A DNA stretch of 64,000 nt from Strongylocentrotus droebachiensis (lineage: Eukaryota > Echinodermata > Echinoidea > Camarodonta > Strongylocentrotidae), in contig JAVYIG010000410.1 of NCBI GenBank assembly GCA_035222895.1, forward strand, positions 372,001-436,000, written 5' to 3'. Position numbers and translations under genes: made by a program. The notes under the pieces were generated by a model. It ran no database searches. It was not told the DNA's origin and was given only the letters and a program-made list of their open reading frames with translations. Below, piece after piece: positions 26,647 to 34,239 of the stretch (position 1 is the stretch's first letter; each line of letters opens with the position of its first letter).

Positions 26647-26783
26647 GTTTCACTCTCTCCCCCTGCAGACAACTCATGTCCGGTGTAGACGTCCTCAAAG
26701 TTTTGGCCGAGACGCTAGGCTGCATCGACAGAATAACTGAAGACAAGTCAGACAAGCCAAAGTCGTTTGGGACAGCTCTTTGA
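214..26783 (+). CDS. ENTR1: ENTR1/SDCCAG3, last four coding exons (5' part off the left edge)
   Basis: Endosome-associated trafficking regulator 1 is a cytoplasmic coiled-coil protein of endosomes and the basal body, linked to retromer-dependent recycling and to cytokinesis. Exons 214-325, 5136-5198, 16541-16674 and 26669-26783 join in phase (0, 0, then 2/1) with GT/AG borders and give about 140 C-terminal residues of a protein that is about 435 aa in human. I recognise it from a run of matches to the human C-terminus: LETMVQHVEANLKRTT, ERAVTAENTITKLKAEIKQL, then EAEANIKQLMSGVDVLKVLA and GCIDRITEDKSDK. All but the end is heptad-like coiled coil. The gene is unusual in having a triplicated first visible exon, introns of 4.8, 11.3 and 10.0 kb, and a LINE in the last intron in the same orientation. 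Family assignment is confident; the upstream exons are not visible. Confidence 0.88.
362..390 (+). repeat. (GGGA)n array, short
   Basis: About seven GGGA units lie between ENTR1 exon copies 1 and 2. This is the same motif as the long array further down. Confidence 0.95.
391..485 (+). pseudogene. ENTR1 exon copy 2, frameshifted
   Basis: Near-identical copy of the exon at 214-325, starting at its ATCAAGAAAC. A 5-bp insertion around 415-422 (GCAAAGCAGAAG in place of GCGGAAG) breaks the frame. The donor (CTATG|GTCAGT) is kept, but the sequence before it is GGGA repeat with no pyrimidine tract. It would not give the coiled coil if spliced in. Confidence 0.8.
515..672 (+). repeat. (GGGA)n array, about 39 units
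   Basis: About 158 bp of uninterrupted GGGA tetranucleotide between exon copies 2 and 3. The tract is purine-only on the + strand and could form G-quadruplexes. It produces long false ORFs in both directions (Gly-Arg-Glu-Gly and Ser-Leu-Pro-Pro repeats). Confidence 0.97.
673..762 (+). pseudogene. ENTR1 exon copy 3, open but without a normal acceptor
   Basis: Third copy of the exon, in frame (IKKLRLREAKDAKTLETLVQ, then HVEANLKKTT), ending at ACT|GTCAGT. It is more diverged from copy 1 than copy 2 is, but no stop or frameshift has appeared. The preceding sequence is a purine-only GGGA array, so an acceptor is unlikely. It could be an unused tandem duplicate or an alternative exon; RNA data would decide. 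Confidence 0.7.
763..5135 (+). other. ENTR1 intron, mostly unassigned
   Basis: No further coding exon was recognised. The intron holds a SINE-like repeat at 1504-1765, a weak inverted repeat around 3930-4075 and a G run at 4498-4508. It also has a local duplication in which GATTCATGATCCTT followed by ACAGGTTTAT occurs near 4830 and again near 4990. The rest is AT-rich sequence in which I see nothing. Confidence 0.6.
1504..1765 (-). repeat. tRNA-headed SINE-like repeat, copy a
   Basis: It starts with an (ATA)-rich run and GCGC motifs, then carries a block (TACCCATTTACACCTGGGTG, then GATTAATGTCTTGC) shared with 17872-18125, 40804-41110 and 42815-42960. On the - strand the far end reads like a tRNA, with A box TGGTATACTGG and B box GGGTTCG. 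The structure suggests an old Pol III SINE. This block resembles repeats common in sea urchin genomes. Confidence 0.65.
5136..5198 (+). CDS. ENTR1: ENTR1 coiled-coil exon 2 of the visible part
   Basis: This 63-bp, phase 0/0 exon is bounded by CTGAATGCAG and GTGAGA. It encodes ERAVTAENTITKLKAEIKQL plus K and continues the coiled coil from the exon at 214. The human counterpart has the same pattern of alternating basic and hydrophobic residues. Confidence 0.87.
5620..6160 (+). repeat. Degenerate ~105-bp tandem repeat, about five units
   Basis: The marker TGATTGACAGT recurs near 5742, 5848, 5953, 6054 (degraded) and 6135. Each is preceded by TTTACCTTnnATCTTGTCA-like sequence and an A/T-rich stretch with CTTAGGGAGG. 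Spacing is about 105, 105, 101 and 81 bp. The array lies in ENTR1 intron sequence and has no coding potential. Confidence 0.75.
6800..6972 (+). repeat. Pyrimidine/CA microsatellite cluster
   Basis: (CT)n, then (CA)n at about 6823-6846, TCTATCT runs, and (CT)n again near 6951-6970. Confidence 0.9.
7897..7937 (+). repeat. Poly-C followed by poly-A
   Basis: A run of about 14 C is directly followed by about 25 A. It could be the A-tail of an old retroposed repeat on the + strand, but no SINE body was recognised upstream. Confidence 0.85.
9540..9630 (+). repeat. (AAT/ATG)n microsatellite
   Basis: AATAATAATGATGATGATAATAATG-type repeats with interleaved TTGATAGATAATAAT copies. Confidence 0.9.
10770..10870 (+). 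repeat. (AAT)n-headed repeat fragment
   Basis: An ATAATAATG run is followed by ATTTGCAAGGCGCCAAATCC. The same arrangement, (AAT)n then GAAATGCGCCAA, appears at 57525-57600. This is probably the head of a dispersed repeat family. Confidence 0.6.
14109..14310 (+). repeat. tRNA-derived SINE
   Basis: The first 65 bp look like a tRNA gene. The A box is TGGCTCAGTGG at 14119, followed by TAGAGCAGTGGCCTCCTAAC and a B box GGTTCGAAACC at 14162-14172. The body continues with TCAGTACCAAATCCCTTGG and GCATACATATGCTC and ends in an A-rich tail (GTAAAAACAAAAAAAC). This layout resembles the tRNA-derived SINE families I know from sea urchins and supports an echinoderm source. It is too decayed to be a working tRNA. 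Confidence 0.8.
14550..14602 (+). repeat. C/A homopolymer tracts
   Basis: Alternating runs of C (up to 13) and A. Low complexity, with no gene signal. Confidence 0.85.
16541..16674 (+). CDS. ENTR1: ENTR1 exon 3 of the visible part
   Basis: This 134-bp exon lies between ATTTTTTCAG and GTAAGT, entering in phase 0 and leaving after two bases. It encodes a short Ser/Gly stretch (GELGGSSSSKQK), then a basic and acidic Ala-rich helix ending KEAEANIK. It splices to the exon at 26669 to restore the K codon (AA|A). The human protein has the equivalent NSAQASIKQL here. Confidence 0.87.
17064..17241. mobile_element. Short TIR element with TA target duplication (pogo/Tigger-like MITE)
   Basis: The 178-bp segment starts CAGTCAAACCTG and ends CAGGTTTGACAG, which are inverted ends with one mismatch. 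It is flanked on both sides by TA. Internal TTATAGTGGCCA and CTACAGTGGCCACT motifs repeat. There is no coding sequence, so it would be non-autonomous. The assignment to the Tc1/mariner-pogo group rests only on the TA duplication and the CAG ends. Confidence 0.7.
17872..18125 (-). repeat. tRNA-headed SINE-like repeat, copy b
   Basis: Same family as 1504-1765. It has TATAGCGCATAAC near the start, then GTGTGGCAAATGTAGATTAA followed by TTGTCAAAGGATGTTGGTG. The tRNA-like end, read on the - strand, includes CAGGGTTTGAATCCC as a B box. Confidence 0.65.
20041..22983 (+). CDS. LINE endonuclease/reverse transcriptase polyprotein
   Basis: The 980-aa product makes cDNA at a nicked genomic target. Residues 1-100 are a variable leader with a hydrophobic segment (MRIYFLILFLSLLPG) and a basic patch (RRRGKRGGVRNRLRKRG). 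An APE-type endonuclease spans about 103-320, with SNVRSLHNKVDE at 107, LTETW at 137, GDFNH at 258 and SDHN at 308. A linker follows. Reverse transcriptase spans about 525-800, with NPKKAMGPDNI at 531, NDYRPVALTP at 592, LFVDFSSAFNTI at 661, GSPQGCVLS at 720 and catalytic YADD at 751. A Cys/His-poor C-terminal region ends in LNSFVPSSIRLMNEEG. No stop or frameshift is seen and the key residues are present, so the copy is young or recently active. The clade call (Rex1/CR1 versus L2) needs a tree. Confidence 0.93.
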   Translation: MDITMRVETTFNMRIYFLILFLSLLPGKTHVFASPELPTNIQYSRQFLYDIATAPASKVVPTNLPDWIPTRENAEVPSPRRRGKRGGVRNRLRKRGFRPSLPVITLSNVRSLHNKVDEIRALKRYCNYFRNSGMICLTETWLNPDITNENIAIDGFDIARLDRSYEHTSKRRGGGICVYVNKRWCTNFTVKHSICNKDVELLCVSFRPFYLPREFNQVHLFLVYVAPDADGNQATQHIQDIVGEMEALSPDSPKIILGDFNHCRLENSLPNYCQAIDKPTRGENILDRCYCSIQNAYKCIVRPPIGMSDHNVVHLLPKYRQKLKTQKPAKKIVQVWNNEATEKLQTCFQISNWDVFFEASDNLNGIADTINDYVVFCQNLHVQSKTVRIYPNNKPWITTQLRAIVKAKREAFVAGDQALLKSLHADMRQEIDNAKQTYKEKLQSHFQAHKPREAWQCLQSMTDYKQRKDHAFENIDDPQKFADELNTFYCRFDTNEFIDVIEAQRDELIRSQDESLRVEENDVSLYFSRVNPKKAMGPDNISGKLLRNCARELATPFRLLFQTSLDRKVVPVCWKTSTIIPVAKKSRPSELNDYRPVALTPIAMKCFERIILKSLLQPIRELIDPHQYAYQQNKSVQDATLYLTHLLYKHTEETKSYVRALFVDFSSAFNTIRPHVLVEKLKRLEVRPSLILWIVDFLQNRTQQVRVQNTMSESIVTNIGSPQGCVLSAILFVLYTNDCRSSSENVSVLKYADDTVIVGNIRGSETEYEDYLNWFTEWCNENFLDFNTTKTKEMIIDFRKVRPVDPSSCPMKINRKEIEIVKSYKYLGTVINDKLKWDDNCRELYKKGQQRLYFLRKLNSFHVDRTIMYLFYKSVIESIIVNDCVVWYTACRKVDLSMLKRIVKQAEKIVGKNLDFEDICRNRVLDKAKSIYHNSRHPLNNNYVALRSGNRLRSLRSRTSRFLNSFVPSSIRLMNEEGLI
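22984..23770 (+). repeat. TGAATTATGAATTGAATTT-type minisatellite in the LINE 3' region
   Basis: This is about 780 bp of degenerate repeats built from CTGAATTATGAATTGAATTT and variants. A higher-order marker, GTGATCGG, recurs at 23143, 23426 and 23619. It begins right after the ORF stop and ends about 170 bp before the presumed 3' end of the element. Confidence 0.85.
26560..26666 (+). repeat. (CT)n microsatellite forming the polypyrimidine tract of the last ENTR1 exon
   Basis: About 100 bp of CT/CCCT repeat runs straight into the acceptor CCCCCTGCAG at 26659-26668. It therefore serves as an unusually long pyrimidine tract. A dinucleotide array of this kind is expected to vary in length between individuals. 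Confidence 0.9.
26669..26783 (+). CDS. ENTR1: ENTR1 terminal coding exon
   Basis: Encodes QLMSGVDVLKVLAETLGCID then RITEDKSDKPKSFGTAL and a TGA stop. The pattern SG...L..LAE.L..IDRI.E.K matches the human ENTR1 C-terminus closely. The invertebrate tail is about ten residues longer and basic/serine-containing, not acidic. Confidence 0.88.
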
Positions 26784-27535
26784 TGACTCCTCAAGCTGTA
26801 AAAAGAAAATCTATCGAAGGAGTATCGTTCACACCACTCTTGGTCTTTCATTAAATGTTCCAGTGTGAACAGAACACATGATTAAACATTCATTCCAGTG
26901 CCACCCTGGTCTTTGTAGTCCAGTGTACGGAAGAATGCGTTCATATAGCAGGGAATAAGAATGGTGATGACATGCATGGAGTGGCAGTCTCGTGAACAAC
27001 GTCATCTCTGTGAAAAAGAACCATTTGAAGATGAAGAAATCATTCATATTACTCCTGGGCCTCATGCATCTTATAAAGAGTTTTGATTCATTCTAGTCAA
27101 TCAGACTTCTTGATAATACAGGCCCCAGGTCTTTCATACCTGGTGTCTCTTGTGGAAGTATATCTTGAATGTACAGCAAAGTATGTCCCATTTGGCGCAG
27201 TTCACATATGAACAGATAATTTGTCCTATTTGATAAATTTGTATTTTGGAAATTATCTGTTTAGGGCCAGAAGGGCCATTGGTAAATGCATTTACGGCAC
27301 TGACACTGAAAGTGGGTGTATTTGTGTGGCCCATTTTACTTGAGGAAAAATAATGTAATATATCCCTCTTCTATTTCTAAAATACATATGGACTGCATAA
27401 AAAGAAGAAATGCAATTCAATCATCTCTGAAATTGATTACCTTAATCTTTTGATCAATATCTATAATTTGGATTTTGTGTACGTGAGGTGGTTACAATTT
27501 TGTTAAAGTTGAAGGAGGATACATACAATAAAAGT
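26784..27535 (+). other. Likely ENTR1 3' UTR
   Basis: Non-coding sequence after the stop; the first good AATAAA is at 27527-27532. Within it, 27053-27128 is a small imperfect inverted repeat (CCTGGGCCTCATG facing ACAGGCCCCAGG). It may be a short MITE now part of the UTR. The true polyadenylation site cannot be seen. Confidence 0.5.
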
Positions 27536-30040
27536 TGAAGCTTTCACTAGTTTCCTTCGACCTCAGTGATAAAAAACAAACTGCAATCCTATGTAACACT
27601 ATGTAATCATAGTTGTTGTTTAATTATGCACAATATCTTATTTTGAAATTTTAAAAATATCTTAGTTAACAAGTTATTAATAGATAATTGGCAGTAACAG
27701 ATGTGATTTATCAAAACCACAGTGTTTGTATGTATTCCATATGACTAAGCTTTTTTCAACTCAGTGCTATAGGGATGTGACTCAGTAATAATAATGTTCT
27801 TTTGTTTTAAAGCCATACATCGCCTAACTGCACTGTGCCAGGTAAAATATGGATCAATTTCCTGATTCCCTCTGCAATTTCTGTGATATATTCTATGATT
27901 TGAAAATATATTCAGCTTCTTTTTTTGCGGTGGCACGTTGACAAATTGAGCAGAAACTATTAGCGCTATAGGCATGTCTTTGCAGGCATGGTTTTTCTAT
28001 TGTTTTGGAAAGAGAAAGTTTACATGAATACTCCATGAAAATATCTGCTTCCTAGGTAATTTTTATAGTTCTAATTTCATTATAAAAAGTTATACACTTT
28101 TAGATTTTTTAATTCTTCATACTAAAAAACTGAATTTTTTAGTCAATTCATAAAATTTGAACAGATTTTTTTTTTAATGAGCTCTGACATAAGCAATATA
28201 TTATTTTCATCTCAAAGATGGAATTTTTAGACTCAAATTATTTGTAGATGCATTATATTGAACCAAAGGTCAGTGTAAATTTACCCAGGTACACATGTAC
28301 AAGAATAGAACTGGTATCAGCATTTTATTCACAAACTACTAGAATAATTAATCAGAGATATTCTCATGGAGTATAAATGCCAATCTTTATTTGGCAAAGT
28401 TCTGTCTTGATGGAAGTTGAAAGTTTACAGAAAGAAATCCCTTATGAAGGTGATGGTGTACATTGAATTGAAAGACTATGTCATAGTGCAAAAAACTTGC
28501 ACTGAAATATTAGACTTCATGAATAAACAATGGTCAAAAATTGGAAGAGAATTTTAAAGGTTATTTTATTGTTTTAATTAGAAGTTTAATTTCTTTCCTT
28601 TTTAAAATAATGCTTAGGCCTTCATAAAATTGTATTTGACTATACCTCATTACACATAACATGTAGGTATTGCATAATTTGCTTTCAAAATGATAATTAT
28701 TTATTTTTTAATTATCTATTTCTGCCTTCTTTGCAAGCTTTGCACTCCATGTAAAGTTAATTTCGACTTTTATTTTAAAAATCACAAGAGGTACTTTTTG
28801 GGTACTATTTCTCAGAAAGTAAGAAAGAATTTACTTATATACGGAAAATATAACACTTTGAAGAGATATTAGCTGTGTGATCATTACATTGAATTTTACT
28901 TAAGTGTTGTAACCGAGCATGTACATGTATGCCTTCATTTTTGTACATAGTATTTTTCCAGCTAAGAATACAAAAAAAATGTGCTATATTTAATTCTACT
29001 ATCTCTTGTCGAATCATGGAAGTATTTACAATTACTTTGAAAACAAAATGTGATCTTGTGTGATATGTTTCATTCCTAAACCATATAAGTCATGTATAAT
29101 AGTGTATATAAAACATATAAAAGCATATTATTGTTATTGCTTGTCAAGTATGGAGTGCTAAAGCATTACTTCTGTGTTTGTGTATGATATTAGATTTTAT
29201 AAAGGCATTTTGACAGTATATGTGATATGTGGTAATGTGTAATCGTATAATGATGATAGCTTTTGATTACTGAATTTGTATGTTATGTCATATTTGTATG
29301 TTACATCAAAGAATTTTTACTTATGTCAATTTTGACATTGCAACTTGATACTTGTGTGTATAAGTCTTCCATCGAGTATCTTATGATATATATAAAACTA
29401 TTTTTGAATGGTAGATAAACAGAAGGCAATATGACCAGTGTAAACATCAGGAGTTTATATTTTTATTCAATTTTTAGGAATGCAAATGTGGATATTGAGG
29501 TATCATAGAATCACTTTAGAATTATCTAAAAAATATGACTAGAATTGTGCAACTCTTTCATAGATAAAGCTTATGAGAAGAAAAAATAATCACATAATTC
29601 TGAGTAAACAAAAAAATTGGCACAATTCAGGGTAAAAAGAAATACACTGCCACAAATCATAATAAATGGAAAATGGGATAAAATGAATGAGATAAAAGCC
29701 TTGAAATCATATTGAATTTAGTGAATAAGTTTCCTCCTTACAATGCATTGTTATATCTGTAACACATAATTTTCTTTTTTTATTGAAACTGTTTAAAAGG
29801 GTCAGGTTTGGGTTATTATCCATTGCAGTTACAGAAGGAATATACTTTTCCCAGATTAATATTTTTGCCACATGAATTTGTATTACCATTCTCAATAGAA
29901 CATGTCTTCATTTAACATTTGAAATAATTTTTGTTTCAACAAAGTGCAATATTTAGAAATGTTCAACATTTCCATCAAACTTGTTCATGTAGTAGCCTTA
30001 ACTCTCAAAGTATCAGGTAGAAAATGCCAGAATAAACCAC
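27536..30040. other. AT-rich region, nothing recognised
   Basis: No exon, RNA gene or clear repeat was found. Another AATAAA near 28522 could be an alternative ENTR1 polyadenylation signal. Confidence 0.5.
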
Positions 30041-30047
30041 AATGACA

Positions 30048-30362
30048 AAAAACCTGCAATTCCGTTATCACTATGGGTATAGTGTTTAAACCTATAGGTT
30101 AAACTCCATTATCATAATGGTTATATATTGGTCAATTGCGAACCATTACGACATCATGTAGAGGTGCTATGGTGACATTGAAGATGAGCATGAGACAAGA
30201 AACCTGCAATTCTATTATCACAATGGGTATAGTGTTTCAACCTATAAGTAAAACTCCATTAGCATAATGGTTATATTGATCAAATGCAAACTGGTCAATG
30301 GGCAATTGTCAAGGCATCATGTAGGGGTGCTATGGTGACATTCAAGATGTGCATGAGACATA
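30048..30362 (+). repeat. Two-unit tandem duplication, ~150-bp period
   Basis: AACCTGCAATTC followed by TATCAC, then GGTATAGTGTTT, starts near 30051 and again near 30201. Both units share CATCATGTAG, GGTGCTATGGTGACATT and GCATGAGACA. Copies differ by small indels. Confidence 0.85.
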
Positions 30363-31199
30363 TTTATGGACTCTATTAGATTAAGACTATGTTCAATGTT
30401 GAGAGCTAGAAAGGCATTAACTCATATCATTATACATAGAGTGGACATCCTATTGCCTCTCAACATGTAATTAATGATTAATATATTATTCTCCAGAGCA
30501 GCCGTTCATTGCATGTGAAATTAAACCCTGCAGCGCAATAACCAGAATGTCATTACCATAAGACCAGTGTACAAATGTATTCAAATTGTTATGCAATTGT
30601 CTTTAGAGACCATAAGCTTGCCCAAGGCTTACCCAACATGACAACATGTATGCACGGTCACATGGATTCCTTTGGTTAAGATGCCACTATATGAAAAGGA
30701 GAACCATATGTAAATATTTTGTTACAAGGAGTTTCTGGGTAGAAATGCAAATGGATTTGAATCTAAACTGGTCTATATATTCACTCAAAGATATTTGCTC
30801 AAGGTGGTGTTCTGCCCAACATCCAAGCCGTGCTGCTTCACAAATGCAAAGATTTAGAAGGCACACAGGTATGAAATGCAGACTACAATGTTTCATTTGC
30901 TCATGTATTTATGAAAACTAACTACATATCATATTTTTGAGCTATTGTGTTGAAAAAGAATCTGAATAAAATCTAAAATTTTAAAAGAATAATTCTCTGT
31001 GCATTGTTGTGTATTAGCAGATTAGGTGATATTCATCATCTTTTTTGAGAGCCAGACAAAGATCTGATTTTGCCATACTGCCTCCTCCACAATTTAAATT
31101 CTAAATCAGTCTTGCTCTTTGATTACTGTACTATAGGTTTTTAATCTTATTTAATCAGCTATATAAACAGTTAACTAAATTATTTATACCCCTTGTAAA

Positions 31200-31345
31200 T
31201 TTGATGTTTTATGTGCCTTTTTATTACTCAAGAATTAAAGGTGGGCTGGTTAAATTAGGGTTTTTGTTGAATACCTTCTAGATGCAAGCTTTAGTATGTC
31301 ACATTCAAGAGGGTGCTGAGGGTATGAATAATTTAGTTAACTGTA
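31200..31345 (+). repeat. Dispersed repeat, copy 1
   Basis: Shares TTTGATGTTTTATGTG, TTTGTTGAATAC, AAGCTTTA.TATGTCACATT and GGTATGAATAATTTA in order with 45323-45510. Family unknown. Confidence 0.7.
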
Positions 31346-32700
31346 TTTCACACATTTTCTTTCAAACTTTTATTTTCAATACAAAACAGTCTCAACAAGA
31401 TGAAGTTTATCTATAAAAAAGGATTCAATTTTAAAGTCATGAAATAATACCATATTACAGAATATCCACATTGTTGTGAATTTTCCATTAACTATCATTG
31501 ACAAATTATCAATAATACCTTCAACCTGAAACAAAACACTAGACTTAAAATAGTTAATTCCGTTAATGCATATTTAATTACTTTTACTTTCAATGAACTT
31601 CCACTTCAAATTAATTCAGCTTTTGAAATATTTCACATAATTCATTGCATTTACCAATCAGCCTAAAATATTTGACTTTCAAATCTGAAATGTACGAGAC
31701 TATTATTTGACATACAAAACTAAATGATAATTTAAAGAATTAAAAAAAAATCAAAACAAGGAGGGAAACGTGACGTGAATATATTGTACATTTAGCAGGA
31801 AAAAGAAGATTACTTGTACAAAAATAACCAAAATATGGGGACAAAATAATGTGCTAATTCATTATGTGTCCTTTAATAATTAACATTCAAATCTGGCACC
31901 TGTTACCTTGCAGACAAAATGATAACTAAAGAGGATTTATTGGTAATGCGATACGAAAACATCGATCTTTAATAGTACATCATTAAATTTAATAAATTGA
32001 ACTTCATTTAAAAAGTATTCTCTGTTTGAAAATGTGACTGTTACTTAATAAAAATCCATTCCTTAGTAACACGATTTCTGTTTAAACTTGATATTACATA
32101 GTTTGACTTCAATTAAATTACAACTACAAATATAGGCAATAAGTACCTGAATTGGGAATCACATATGGGGGGAAATGGATGTCACAATACAAATAAAAGC
32201 AATATCTTATATTTGAATTTAAAGGACTACTCGTGATAATTGTATCATGGAAATAAGGTTAGTGGTGAAGTAACTTCAAAATACACACAACAAAGAATGA
32301 AAATTATATAGAATGAATGCTAGTGATTTATTATTTCTTAAGAACACAGATAAGGTTCCCCACACTAAAAAACAAAGCCAGCACAGTTCAAAGGTCAATA
32401 TTAAAAATATAAATACAATTTCATATCTCCGATGTTAAACAGAGGAAAAGGGTAACTCCAGCTTTCATAATAATATTAAGCCACCTTGTTTGCATACGGC
32501 CAGCATATACCACTAAGCAGAGCACTCTTGGAGGTGACGAACAAATTTATACAAAACACACCTTTTCTGAGTTTTTGGTTTGAACGAATTCATTTCAGAA
32601 ATACAATTATATACGCTCGTCACACAGTGATAAAGCCCATCTCTTTTCTTTTTCCACTCTCCAAATTCTTGTGACTGAAGGAATAGGCAATTTTCGTAAT
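31346..32700. other. AT-rich region, nothing recognised
   Basis: No coding or structured feature was supported. Confidence 0.5.
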
Positions 32701-32704
32701 TTAA

Positions 32705-32915
32705 CCAAATGTATGCATATGCCTTAATTAGTAAAGAGCCTGGTACGAATTATATAATTTACCTGGTACGAATAAGTCAGAATTATAATCGGATACATTA
32801 GTTGTTGCTATGTAGGACAAACATTATGGCTTGCCCTACCTAAAAACACTTAATATGTATATGCAATTTGCCTTCTGACTATTGAAATACAATTATTCGT
32901 TACAGGTGTCTGAAA
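32705..32915. mobile_element. Inverted-repeat MITE, compact copy
   Basis: CCAAATGTATGCATATGCCT starts the left side. The core ACATTAGTTGTTGCTATGTA then GGAC faces CCCTACCTAAAAACACTTAA and TATGCAATTTGCCTTCTGA. This is the same layout as the larger copy at 34240-34955, which allows the family to be defined from within the window. Confidence 0.7.
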
Positions 32916-33210
32916 CAATTTGTAACATGGCACTTACCAAAGATTTATGCATTGAATTTGATTACATTACGAAAACGGTCTATTGGGTCTCTATCGTGTA
33001 ATAAACCCATTGTCTATCTACAAGCTCAGCCTGCTCGGGTATAATAAGCAAGCAGCATTTCATGGTCCTTTCTACACTTTTTAATGAATGAATTGCTGAG
33101 ATGAATGGCATTCTTGATATCGTGCTAACACAAATGGGTACATTTTCATGTAATAGGGTCGGTTTGGTGCTGCAACATTAATTTGAATGGGCTTGTAATC
33201 CTGTCTGGCA

Positions 33211-33985
33211 CCCGGCCCCCCCCCCCCCCCCCCCCCACTCAGTGTTATTTAGGGTACGCATTAGCCTATAATCTAGGCGGAGTGCCGAGCTTTTTTCTTT
33301 GCTGCTAGACTAACCCTAAGCAGAACGTCTGATACGGCAAGACTACGAACCGTGAGTCGCGAAGCGGCTCACCGCCTATAATCACTGGTCTAGCTTTAGT
33401 CGTTGTTTTGTTATTATCGACCATGAATCCGTGGCAGTTTTCGTTTCGAAAAACTGCCACGGATTCATGGTCGATAATAAAAAAATAACGACTAAAGCTA
33501 GACCAGTGATTATAGGCGGTGCGCGGCTCACGGTTCGTCGTCTCGCCGTATCAGACGTTCTGCTTAAGGTTAGTCTAGCAGCTAGGAAAAATCTCGGCAC
33601 TCCGCCTAGATTATAGGCTAGGTACGCATATGCTCGTTCCATCTTTTTGAAAGCACCCCCTATCTGAGGACTGCCAACATTTCCGAACCCCCCTTTCGCG
33701 GGCTTTTTGCAGGCTTTTCCTGCCTTGGAGACCCCCCTAAATCAGAAAAAATGCTCAATGTACCCCCCTAAATTCGGAATAATTTCTCAAGAGTCCAAAG
33801 AGATGAGAGAAAAAAGAAAAAACACCCCCTTTTTAAAGAAATCTCCGGGTGAAAAGTTAATACACCCCTTTTTTTACAATTCTCGGGCCGGACTTTGTCG
33901 CACGAAAAGTACCCCTTTACCGGACATTTTGGTAACACGCATGGGGTCATTTTGACCCCGGAGTGGGGGGGGGGGGGGGGGTGGG
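33211..33985. mobile_element. Element with C-tract and G-tract ends and 8-bp flanking direct repeats
   Basis: The left end is CCCGG followed by a long C run, and the right end is a long G run then TGGG. The inverted complement of the right end, CCCACCCCC, therefore resembles the left. GTCTGGCA occurs directly outside both ends (33203-33210 and 33986-33993). Inside lie several A/C-rich blocks with CCCCCCTAAAT motifs and the palindrome at 33262. The 8-bp duplication would suit a hAT-type or similar element. Low-complexity ends make this tentative. Confidence 0.5.
33262..33620. mobile_element. 359-bp near-perfect palindromic (foldback) element with 9-bp target duplication
   Basis: The left arm starts TAGCCTATAATCTAGGCGGA and the right arm ends with its exact inverse complement. 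The arms match nearly base for base to a centre near 33441, where GTGGCAGTTTTCG faces CGAAAAACTGCCAC, leaving only a few bases of loop. The main difference is a short extra GAAGCGGC-like piece in the left arm. GGTACGCAT is present immediately outside each end (33253-33261 and 33621-33629), a perfect 9-bp target duplication. There is no coding sequence. The duplication length points to Mutator-like transposition, but the ends do not identify the superfamily for me. Confidence 0.85.
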
Positions 33986-34239
33986 GTCTGGCAATAGCCA
34001 ATGTCTGTAACCATGGTGCAACCTAGTGTTGTGCAAAGGGCATTAACAGAAGTACAGAACTGAAAGCATAATGACGCATTATAGCAGACAAAGGAAGCAT
34101 TCCATTTGATGTTCCCAGGTAGAGATGATGAGATCCCCCATCCAAAGAAACTACCGGGGTGAATGTGTCCACGCAAATAGCCATTGCGTGGAACAAGCCT
34201 TAACAGGACTAAGGACAATAGGTCATTATCGTAATGTAA

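Larger units (their letters stand above)
16675..26668 (+). other. ENTR1 last intron (10 kb)
   Basis: The intron carries the pogo-like MITE, a SINE-like copy and the LINE, listed separately. Positions 23950-26500 contain no exon I recognise. Near 25375 a GGGCCCTGTTTCAGAAAAC block resembles the end of a dispersed repeat, but its partner end was not found. Confidence 0.6.
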
